Source: Vibrio sp. 10N.261.45.E2 (GTDB taxonomy: Bacteria > Pseudomonadota > Gammaproteobacteria > Enterobacterales > Vibrionaceae). Taken from it: DNA of 57,727 nt. Each line of letters begins with the position of its first letter. Positions within the stretch are counted from its first letter, which is position 1. The stretch is taken from NCBI RefSeq assembly GCF_002875705.1, contig NZ_MCZZ01000131.1, forward strand, positions 1 through 57,727, written 5' to 3'. A model generated the notes under the pieces. It searched no databases, was not told the DNA's origin, and worked only from the letters and a program-made list of their open reading frames with translations. Both the position numbers and the translations under genes were made by a program. Below, in pieces: positions 51,343-57,727 of the stretch.

Positions 51343-52374
51343 ATGAATACAAAAATGAAAAATAACAGACTAACAGCCGTTGTGTTTAGTTTAATTGGCG
51401 CATTAAGTCTACCAGTACTTGCAAGTGAGCCTGTTATTGTCAATACCGATAACTTTGTCAAAGTAGAAACGTCTATACAGTTTGAACGTGGCTATAGTAA
51501 TTTACTTCACAATAAAATTAATACTATTGCACACTTTCATCAGCCATTAGCGTTAGATAGACAAAATGTTATCCGCATGAATAGAGACACTCTCTACAGT
51601 AATTCACTGATAGACATCAGTAAAGGTGCGACCGTTACTATACCTGAAACCAATGGTCGTTATTTATCTGTAATGGTTATCAATGAAGACGGTTACATTA
51701 ATAAAGTCATCCACGGAAAAGGAACTTATTCTTTGACGATGGAAGAATTCGACACTCCTTATGTTGCGTTAGCCGTTCGTACGTTAATCGATGCTTCCGA
51801 TCCTGAAGATGTGAAGATTGCTAATGAGCTGCAAAAAGGTGTTACCGTTAAAGCCAATTCAGCAATACCTTATACCCCAATCAAATACGATGAAAGCAGC
51901 TATAAAGCAACTTACGATGCTTTAATTTCGTTAAGTCGAGGAATGACAACAACAGAATATATGTTTGGCAGCAAAGAGCATGTTGACCCGGTTCGTCATT
52001 TAATTGGCACCGCTTTTGGTTTTGCAGGCATGTCAGAAGAAGAGGCCGCTTATATTAATGTTGAGCCTAAACTGCCTGTTGGTGCTTATCAGCTGACCGT
52101 AAAAGATGTCCCTGTCGATGGGTTCTGGTCAATCAGTGTTTATAATGAGTCAGGATTTTTTGAAGAAAATGAATATAACTCTTATACGATAAACAATTTG
52201 ACGGCAACATCAAATGAAGATGGATCTTTTACAATTAACTTTGGTGGAGAACCCCATGCAGATAATTATTTACATATCAAAGATGGCTGGAACTACGTAG
52301 TGAGAATGTACCTTCCTGGTGCTGAGATCTTGGATGGTTCGTGGTCTTTTCCTGAGGTATCAACGATAAACTAA
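51343..52374 (+). CDS. Second DUF1254/DUF1214-domain protein
   Basis: A 343-residue exported homologue of the preceding protein, shorter in the middle. The signal peptide ends near PVLASEP. DUF1254 features appear as VIRMNRDTLYSNSLIDISKGATVTIPE, and DUF1214 as VPVDGFWSISVYNESGFFEENEYN and WNYVVRMYLPGAEILDGSWSFPE. The two proteins could form a heteromer or act on related substrates. I see no clear operator copy in the 180-bp gap, so co-transcription with the first gene is likely. The native terminator downstream is split by an IS30 insertion. Confidence 0.87.
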   Translation: MNTKMKNNRLTAVVFSLIGALSLPVLASEPVIVNTDNFVKVETSIQFERGYSNLLHNKINTIAHFHQPLALDRQNVIRMNRDTLYSNSLIDISKGATVTIPETNGRYLSVMVINEDGYINKVIHGKGTYSLTMEEFDTPYVALAVRTLIDASDPEDVKIANELQKGVTVKANSAIPYTPIKYDESSYKATYDALISLSRGMTTTEYMFGSKEHVDPVRHLIGTAFGFAGMSEEEAAYINVEPKLPVGAYQLTVKDVPVDGFWSISVYNESGFFEENEYNSYTINNLTATSNEDGSFTINFGGEPHADNYLHIKDGWNYVVRMYLPGAEILDGSWSFPEVSTIN

Positions 52375-52394
52375 ACTATTCAAGCCAACTAAAA

Positions 52395-52419
52395 GGCCAA
52401 CAGTCGAAAACTGCTGGCC
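52395..52419 (+). terminator. Terminator hairpin interrupted by IS30
   Basis: GGCCAACAG / CTGCTGGCC (one mismatch) forms a hairpin after the DUF1214 gene, with AAAA on its left. The IS30 element begins at the very end of the stem. The expected T-rich tail (TTTACTATTT) is found on the other side of the IS, at 53511. Confidence 0.75.
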
Positions 52420-53508
52420 CCCGAATTCAACTGCGAAGTGCGACACTCTCCAATATCAAGCAGCCACTGCCATTTCTTTAAAGATAATCGCTGGTTGCTT
52501 GAAGTCTAAACACTTTTTGGGTCGATAATTTATCCGTGATACAGCGAATTCAATATCGCTGTCTGTTACCGTTGTTAAGTCGGTTCCTTTCTTCACATAC
52601 TGCCTTAAAAGCCCGTTAGCATTCTCATTGGCTCCACGCTCCCAAGAGCTATAAGGATGGGCAAAGTACACATCAGCCTCCAACGCCTTTGCGATGGTTT
52701 CATGGCCTGCAAACTCTCTCCCGTTATCTGCCGTGATGGTATGGACATGTTCCTTATAAGGCATGAGTAGCTCTATGGTGGCTTTAGTGACATCATCTGC
52801 TGACTTCGATGGCACCTTCTTGACCACGTAAAATCGTGTTTTACGCTCTAAAATTGTTACCATAGCACCTGTGCCATGTTTGCCTAACACGGTGTCGATT
52901 TCCCAATCACCCAATCGCTTCTTACTGTCAACGATGCTTGGCCTATCATCGATAGAAACAGCATTCTTGATCGCTGGCGCTTTCTCTTTTCTACCGCGAC
53001 GATACCGCTTGTGACCTTGCCTCAAGTGGCGATATAACTTGCCTCCCAAGCGTTTATCCTCCGCAACAAATCGATAGATCCACTCATGGCTGACAGCTGC
53101 ACCGACTCTAGTTAATACACTGGAAATCTGCTCTGGACTCCAATCCGATTCTAAAAGGAGACGGATAAAATCAACACGCTCCTGAGGTATTCTGTATTTA
53201 CGCGCTGATGTGCGTTTTTTGATTGAGAATACCTGAGCTTCGCTTGGGCAATAATGAATGCCTTTGCTACCGCGTTTAAGCTCCCGATATACCGTAGAGC
53301 GATGGCACTGAACGGTTTTAGCTATTTCAGAAACCGAAATTCCCCGTTCTAAAAGAGCAGAAATCTGGTATCTTCTGCCCTCGGTCAACTGCTGATAATT
53401 CATGGTAGTACTGCTTGTTTCTTTGGCGAGAAGAGCGTACCACTTTCAGTAGTTGGCTTCCTCTTCTACACCTTTCCATGAATGTCGCACTTATTATCTG
53501 AAATCGGG
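52420..53508. mobile_element. Complete IS30-family insertion sequence
   Basis: A 1089-bp element. The terminal inverted repeats match at 22 of 29 positions, sharing CCCGA at the tips and AAGTGCGACA (left 52436-52445; right 53483-53492, complement). A 2-bp direct repeat CC flanks it (52418-52419, 53509-53510), as expected for this family. It encodes one intact transposase and inserted at a terminator hairpin. Confidence 0.88.
52456..53403 (-). CDS. IS30-family transposase
   Basis: A 315-residue transposase with an N-terminal HTH (ISVSEIAKTVQCHRSTVYRELKRG) and an integrase-like catalytic core. The DDE residues are seen in GDWEIDTVLGK (Asp), HTITADNGREF (Asp) and SSWERGANENANGLLRQY (Glu, in the IS30 signature). 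It is full length and uninterrupted, so the element may be active. Promoter and start lie inside the right end of the IS. Confidence 0.95.
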   Translation of the reverse strand: MNYQQLTEGRRYQISALLERGISVSEIAKTVQCHRSTVYRELKRGSKGIHYCPSEAQVFSIKKRTSARKYRIPQERVDFIRLLLESDWSPEQISSVLTRVGAAVSHEWIYRFVAEDKRLGGKLYRHLRQGHKRYRRGRKEKAPAIKNAVSIDDRPSIVDSKKRLGDWEIDTVLGKHGTGAMVTILERKTRFYVVKKVPSKSADDVTKATIELLMPYKEHVHTITADNGREFAGHETIAKALEADVYFAHPYSSWERGANENANGLLRQYVKKGTDLTTVTDSDIEFAVSRINYRPKKCLDFKQPAIIFKEMAVAA

Positions 53509-53541
53509 CCTTTACTATTTGTAAACAAAAATTCAACTAAG

Positions 53542-54627
53542 TTAATTGTTGTTTATGTGTTTGTCGAAAAAGTTTGAAATTTCACTTAGAGCATCTTCTG
53601 CTTCAGGAAATGGCCACACAATTGAAGCAATGAACTGGTGATGGGCTTGACCGTCATACACATGAAGATCGGCATCTACACCTGACGCTCGAAGTTTACG
53701 GTGAACCTGAACTGTATCGCTTAGCAGCATATCACGAGTGCCGGAAATTAGAATCGTTGGTGGGAAACTCGCATCAAAATCCCCGAAGATTGGTGAAATA
53801 AGTGGGTTTTTTAAGTCTTCACCGTTAGCGTAAATATTAAACGCCTCAGTAATAAAACCATCACGTTGACCTAGTTGATCGAGTCCCTTTAACGTATACC
53901 AAGTCTCATAAGCTTCTGCTAAGTTTACCGCTGGAGTTCCAGCAAAAAGAGCGCCTGGTACAGGTAAGTCTTGTTGTCGTAACGCATGCGCAGTGGCTAG
54001 TGTCAAATTACCGCCCGCAGAACCACCAAAGATAGCGGTCTCTTCTGGCGCTTGTGTTTTGATCAGCTCTTTATATACAGCCAGTGCATCTTCCAAGGCT
54101 GCCGGAAATGGGTGCAGTGGTGGACGACGGTAGTCAACAGAGATTACTTTTGCTCCAATACCATTTGCAAGCCATGCCGCTTCACGTGTCGCCACTTCAT
54201 TGCCGCCTAGAACAAATGCACCGCCATGAAGGTGGATTAACCATTTGTCTTTATACTCAGGTGCCACTTCTTTTGGTTCAAGGAAAAAGACGTCAACGCC
54301 AGCGAACTGTTTTTTCTCCCACTTTATGTCCATTTTTTTAAGGACTTCTTTACCCATTTTAATGCCTGGAGCATCAAGAATCGCCTGCATTTCTAACCAT
54401 TCTTCGGTGGTTTGAGGCACAGGGAGTTCAACTGGACGCGGTAGGCTCTGTTGGTAAGCTGCGAATTCTGGGGAAATGCCTGGAGTTGTCCCAATTATGC
54501 GCTGATCCATTAGCATGGTTCCGGCAGAGCTAGAAGTATCTGTCGGCGCGTCAGTGGCAAGGGCGCCAAAGCTTGCTAGGGATAACGCAACGGCAGGAAG
54601 TAGTTTGCAATAGGCTTTTAGCTTCAT
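53542..54627 (-). CDS. Secreted alpha/beta hydrolase (HSL-type esterase), copy 1
   Basis: A 361-residue exported esterase (signal peptide ending GALATDA). It has the hormone-sensitive-lipase oxyanion motif HLHGGAFVLGG and the nucleophile elbow FGGSAGGNL (Ser). The Asp (ISGTRDMLLSD) and His (DGQAHHQF) of the triad are present. It hydrolyses short or medium acyl esters in the periplasm or outside. It is a tandem paralogue of the gene at 54737 (shared PEETAIFGGSAGGNL/PEETAIMGSSAGGNL, PLHPFPAALEDAL/PLHPAPAATNDII). A weaker operator copy (site F) lies 54 bp upstream of the ATG. Confidence 0.9.
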   Translation of the reverse strand: MKLKAYCKLLPAVALSLASFGALATDAPTDTSSSAGTMLMDQRIIGTTPGISPEFAAYQQSLPRPVELPVPQTTEEWLEMQAILDAPGIKMGKEVLKKMDIKWEKKQFAGVDVFFLEPKEVAPEYKDKWLIHLHGGAFVLGGNEVATREAAWLANGIGAKVISVDYRRPPLHPFPAALEDALAVYKELIKTQAPEETAIFGGSAGGNLTLATAHALRQQDLPVPGALFAGTPAVNLAEAYETWYTLKGLDQLGQRDGFITEAFNIYANGEDLKNPLISPIFGDFDASFPPTILISGTRDMLLSDTVQVHRKLRASGVDADLHVYDGQAHHQFIASIVWPFPEAEDALSEISNFFDKHINNN

Positions 54628-54675
54628 AATATGTTCATTCTCTTGTCATGAAAGAGCGCACAGCTAACTGGTAGT

Positions 54676-54695
54676 CAATAGATTTACAGACTATT
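54676..54695 (-). promoter_or_regulatory. Island operator, imperfect site F
   Basis: On the minus strand CTGTAAATC (54681-54689) matches the right half of sites B and C exactly. The left half TGAATAGT is displaced by one base relative to the consensus. It lies 54 bp before the first hydrolase gene, the same distance class as sites A, B and D. Confidence 0.45.
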
Positions 54696-54736
54696 CAGTC
54701 TAGATATGCGCAACGTGTCTTTTCTTTAGCAGTGAA

Positions 54737-55768
54737 TCAGTTGATGTGCTTGTCTAAGAAAATACTCAGCTCTTTTGCGGCTTCTGCAGATTCTGGCAAT
54801 TGCATTGCGAGATAGTCGCCGTGAGTCATACCTTCCCATACGTGCAATTCAGACTCTACACCTGCGTTACGAAGCTTACGGTGCATACGAACGCCATCAC
54901 TGAGCAGCAGATCACGTGTTCCTGTGAAAATTGCAACGGGTGGAAAGTCTGCATCGATATCGGCATAAATTGGGGAAAGAAGTGGATCAGTGAGATCTTT
55001 TCCACCAGCGTATAACTCAAATGTGGGTATTACTGAATCGCGAGCACCTAGAGGGTCAAGACCTTCAAGTGTGTACCAACTGTCAGACGCTTGCGCCATA
55101 TCGACTGCTGGCGTACCTGCAAAAATAGCACCTGGGACGGGTAATCCTTGCTCACGCATAGATAAAACGGAAGTCAACGATAGATTACCTCCAGCGGATG
55201 ATCCCATGATTGCTGTTTCTTCAGGCTTTTGTGTCTTAATCACTTCTTTCCATACGGTAATAATGTCGTTGGTAGCCGCTGGTGCAGGGTGCAGTGGTGG
55301 TTTACTGTAGTCTATGGAGATAACTTTAGCGCCTAAACCATTTGCTAACCAGTTTGCTTCAAGAAGTACTGCGTCTTCGCCGCCAAACGCGAATGCGCCA
55401 CCATGAACATGGATAAGTACTTTATCTTTGTATTGGGGCGCTACCGTTTTAGGCGTGAGGATATAAGTGCTTACACCCGCAATTTTTTCCTGCTCTACAT
55501 TGATTTCAAGTTGCTCTGCGATAGCGCGCCCTGCGGCTCCGGCCATCGTATTAAATTGTTTTGCTGCCGCCAGCCACTCTTCAGTGGTTGTTGGTATGGG
55601 CATATCTTTAAATTGCTGGTTATCAAGGTATGTCGCAAATTCTGATGAAACTCCGACTGGTGTTGGTACTTCTCTCTCAGGTAAAACTTTCGTATTTGCC
55701 ATTGTGACCGATGTCGTCATGCCAATAGTGAGTGCAAGTGCAATGTGTTTTATGTATTTCGCTTTCAT
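54737..55768 (-). CDS. Secreted alpha/beta hydrolase (HSL-type esterase), copy 2
   Basis: A 343-residue exported esterase paralogous to the one at 53542. The signal peptide ends near TSVTMANT. HVHGGAFAFGG is the oxyanion motif, MGSSAGGNL the Ser elbow, FTGTRDLLLSDG the Asp, and EGMTHGDYL the His. The ATG at 55768 is supported by GGAG. A start at 55789 would add seven residues before the signal. It is divergent from an outer-membrane protein gene over a 285-bp gap holding operators D and E, an exact parallel to the 46988/47189 pair. Whether it is co-transcribed with the first hydrolase is uncertain. Confidence 0.9.
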   Translation of the reverse strand: MKAKYIKHIALALTIGMTTSVTMANTKVLPEREVPTPVGVSSEFATYLDNQQFKDMPIPTTTEEWLAAAKQFNTMAGAAGRAIAEQLEINVEQEKIAGVSTYILTPKTVAPQYKDKVLIHVHGGAFAFGGEDAVLLEANWLANGLGAKVISIDYSKPPLHPAPAATNDIITVWKEVIKTQKPEETAIMGSSAGGNLSLTSVLSMREQGLPVPGAIFAGTPAVDMAQASDSWYTLEGLDPLGARDSVIPTFELYAGGKDLTDPLLSPIYADIDADFPPVAIFTGTRDLLLSDGVRMHRKLRNAGVESELHVWEGMTHGDYLAMQLPESAEAAKELSIFLDKHIN

Positions 55769-55832
55769 CTTAGCTCCAAAAGTAAGCATATTTCGTTAGC
55801 TGTATTGTTAACGAAAGAGCAATGAAAAAATA

Positions 55833-55848
55833 TGAATTACAGAAATTC
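55833..55848 (-). promoter_or_regulatory. Island operator, site D
   Basis: TGAATTACAGAAATTC (plus strand). On the minus strand it reads GAATTTCTGTAATTCA, the same pattern as site A. It contains a perfect GAATT-ACAGA-AATTC palindrome and lies 64 bp before the second hydrolase ATG. Confidence 0.7.
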
Positions 55849-55882
55849 AATTCAGGAGAAAGTACATACTTATATGCAAATA

Positions 55883-55899
55883 TGAATCACTGTAATTCA
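55883..55899 (+). promoter_or_regulatory. Island operator, site E
   Basis: TGAATCACTGTAATTCA matches 17 of 20 bases (with flanks) of the reverse complement of site D. It forms an inverted pair with D, centres 51 bp apart, as A and B do at the other divergent promoter. Confidence 0.68.
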
Positions 55900-56053
55900 T
55901 AGAGATTATGGATTTGTCGAAATACAATTTAGTCACGTTGAACAGATTGGTTATAATTTTTAAAATGAAAGTGCAAAATTATTTTCACTAAAAATAAAAT
56001 TTATCATTGTGTTCGTCAAATTCAATGTGAAATATAGTTAGAGTGATTGTTTT

Positions 56054-56755
56054 ATGAAAAAGTTAATATTAATGTCAGGTTTAGTTTTTAGTGTTGGGGC
56101 GATTGCTGAAATAACAGAAAATACTTTTGAGACGGGTGTTGAAGAATTTACAGAATCGACGCTGGAAGTCAATGATGTCGATTTTACAGACCCAACTGCA
56201 GCGTATAGTTCTCTGCAAGTAGGCTATACAACTGAGGGCGTTGACCTAGGTTTTGGTTATGCAAAATCACTGACTGATGATTGGGCTGGTTTAGCTTACG
56301 CACAATCACTTGATAGCTTTGACTCTTACCGAGTACGGGCTGCAGCATTGAGTACTAATTTTGGTACGGGTCTGATGGGTGATTATATTTATAATACTAA
56401 TAATCGTATACATACCAGTGCATTGAATATTGTTCAAGTTTTACCGCTTCACGAGAGAATTCTTTTGGCTCCGGTCTTGGGTGTAGGAGCTATTTCTGGA
56501 GAGAGCCTTGATAAAAATGTACCTATAGCGACGGCTCAGCTTTATACCGTATTTAGGTTTACAGACGACGTGTCAATGATGGTAGCCCCTGCCTATACTA
56601 AGTCTTTAAGTGATCAAACAATGAAAATAAACACGCTCGATTGGGACGGAAATATTTCGTACAGAGTGAATGGTAATCAAAACGTATCTTTTAGCTATAG
56701 TATTAAAGATATTGAAGATAATACATATGGTGTCAACTATACGTACGCATTTTAA
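56054..56755 (+). CDS. Outer-membrane beta-barrel protein, paralogue 2
   Basis: A 233-residue exported barrel protein (signal peptide ending near VGAIAEI) with a C-terminal TYAF, paralogous to the protein at 47189. An extra Glu/Thr-rich N-terminal stretch (ITENTFETGVEEFTESTLEVND) precedes the shared DFTDPTAAYSSLQVGYTTEG start. It probably provides an outer-membrane channel for the island pathway. It is divergent from the second hydrolase and preceded by operators D and E. Confidence 0.8.
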   Translation: MKKLILMSGLVFSVGAIAEITENTFETGVEEFTESTLEVNDVDFTDPTAAYSSLQVGYTTEGVDLGFGYAKSLTDDWAGLAYAQSLDSFDSYRVRAAALSTNFGTGLMGDYIYNTNNRIHTSALNIVQVLPLHERILLAPVLGVGAISGESLDKNVPIATAQLYTVFRFTDDVSMMVAPAYTKSLSDQTMKINTLDWDGNISYRVNGNQNVSFSYSIKDIEDNTYGVNYTYAF

Positions 56756-56780
56756 CGAAACTAAATTTCTAATGGAAATA

Positions 56781-57727
56781 GGCTTTATTGCGTAATTCGG
56801 TCAGAGAGCCAAACTGCCTGGAGTTGAGTGATTCTTATACAATACACTGAGTTTCAGGCATACTAAGCCGTGTAAGTTTGTTCAACGCCTTAATCATGGC
56901 GTAAGTTTCGCCAACTTGAGCGTTGTAGTTCCTCAGGTATAATTTCCCACCTAAAAACTGTTCCACTCGATACATTGCCGTCTCTGGTAGCGAGCGCTTA
57001 TGATAGCCATACCGCTTTTCCCATTTCTTGTTGGAACCTAAGAGCTTCTTAAAACCTACTGCCAAATTGCGAGGATGTCCTCGCTTCCAGAGGGCAGCTC
57101 CTTCTCGTGGCAGGATAAGCGGAATCGCTCGTTTGAGCCGTATGGCATCGTGGCATTCCCTTGTGTCATATGCTCTATCACCAGATATCTCAATAATTCT
57201 TCACCGTATGTGCTTGAGCAAGTTAGGAAGGACTTCTGCATCGTTAACGTTAGATAAACTCAGTTCTGCCGCGACGATTTTGTGAGTGCAGGTATCTACC
57301 GTTAAATGCAATTTTCTCTAGACTCTACGCTTCCCGTCAGTGCCATGCTTCTTGGCCTTCCATTCACCTTCGCCATAAACCTTAAGGCCTGTCGCATCAA
57401 TGGATAGATGCTGTATTGTTCCTCGAGTTTTGAGGTTAAATGAAACCTCAACGTCCTTAGCTCGACGGCTTATACAGGTGTAGTGCGGACAAACAAGCGG
57501 GATGTTAGCCAGCTTAAATACGGAGTCTAGAAAACCTTGTAGCGCTCTCAATGGCATAGAGAAAATGCGTTTCACCATCAGTGTAGTTGTAATGGCCAAG
57601 TCCCTGAATCGGCGAGGTCTACCGCGCTTACTTTTTTGCTTTGCTTACAATCGGCTATCATTTCCTCATTCATCCCAAAGGTCAGAGAACCACGGTTAAT
57701 TAAAGATTGATCCGCACCAGAAGTTTT
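56781..57727 (-). mobile_element. IS5-type insertion sequence, incomplete in window
   Basis: The left end is marked by GGCTTTATTGCGTAATTC at 56781, the kind of terminus seen in IS5-family elements of gammaproteobacteria. The element runs off the right end of the window, so its other terminus and any target duplication cannot be seen. Its only gene is broken. Confidence 0.65.
56835..57727 (-). pseudogene. Decayed IS5-family transposase
   Basis: Reading leftward from the window edge, DQSLINRGSLTFGMNEEMIADCKQSKK is followed by a frameshift in an A/T run near 57631-57638. The frame KRGRPRRFRDLAITTTLMVKRIFSMPLRALQGFLDSVFKLANIP then continues to the end (MPETQCIV). Two nonsense codons interrupt it in the same frame: TAG at 57318-57320, where a Trp is expected (KRRV-W-RKLH), and TGA at 57201-57203. 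DDE-type landmarks LSIDATGLKVYGEGEW, ISGDRAYDTRECHDAI and the KRYGYHKRSLPETAMYR signature are present. It cannot make a functional protein. Confidence 0.85.

Noticed and set aside
1..57727. CRISPR arrays, rRNA and tRNA genes
   Set aside because: Looked for regularly spaced repeats and recognisable RNA gene sequences on both strands and found none.

Overview
The window reads as a marine Vibrio chromosome, probably the Splendidus clade and probably chromosome 2. This rests on the rnb/deaD/ackA neighbourhood, a complete vibrioferrin siderophore locus and typical Vibrio terminators. The species and the replicon are inference. No rRNA, tRNA or CRISPR was seen.

Positions 1-11,700 hold core genes: a MaoC-type hydratase, a stand-alone PstS-like phosphate-binding protein, an AraC regulator, RNase II (rnb) divergent from the DEAD-box helicase deaD with its Gly/Arg-rich tail, an acetate kinase, a lipoprotein of unknown function and a small acidic Cys-containing protein. 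Positions 11,800-15,050 hold a LysR regulator divergent from a leaderless glycine-betaine-type binding protein and a zinc-type alcohol dehydrogenase/quinone reductase. Near-identical palindromic sites precede both of the plus-strand genes.

Positions 15,100-30,830 are the vibrioferrin island. pvsABCDE (minus strand) makes and exports the siderophore. psuA-pvuABCDE (plus strand) encodes two TonB-dependent receptors and a periplasmic-binding-protein ABC importer. A strong Fur box lies in the divergent promoter region, and strong hairpins lie in the two gaps flanking pvuA.

Positions 30,900-41,410 hold ordinary accessory and core genes: a VOC protein, an EamA transporter, a secreted alpha-amylase, a LysR/MATE pair, a Spy-like periplasmic protein whose stop codon sits in a 15-bp tandem repeat, a receiver-CheX-like protein with a PAS protein, and GMP reductase (guaC).

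From about 41,410 to the window end is a probable genomic island. A tyrosine integrase abuts guaC, with three TGGCGACA repeats between them. Beyond it the DNA is visibly richer in A+T and carries an alkylsulfatase-like protein with a degraded metal site, a decayed tannase/feruloyl-esterase gene, three outer-membrane beta-barrels, a LysR regulator, two DUF1254/DUF1214 proteins, two paralogous secreted alpha/beta hydrolases, an intact IS30 element, a MITE-like element and a decayed IS5-type transposase. A near-palindromic operator (core GGATTTCTGTAAATCC) recurs before five of these genes, with a weaker copy before a sixth. I infer a LysR-controlled regulon of surface and periplasmic proteins for taking up and hydrolysing an unknown ester or sulfate-ester substrate. 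This is the most likely undescribed system in the window.
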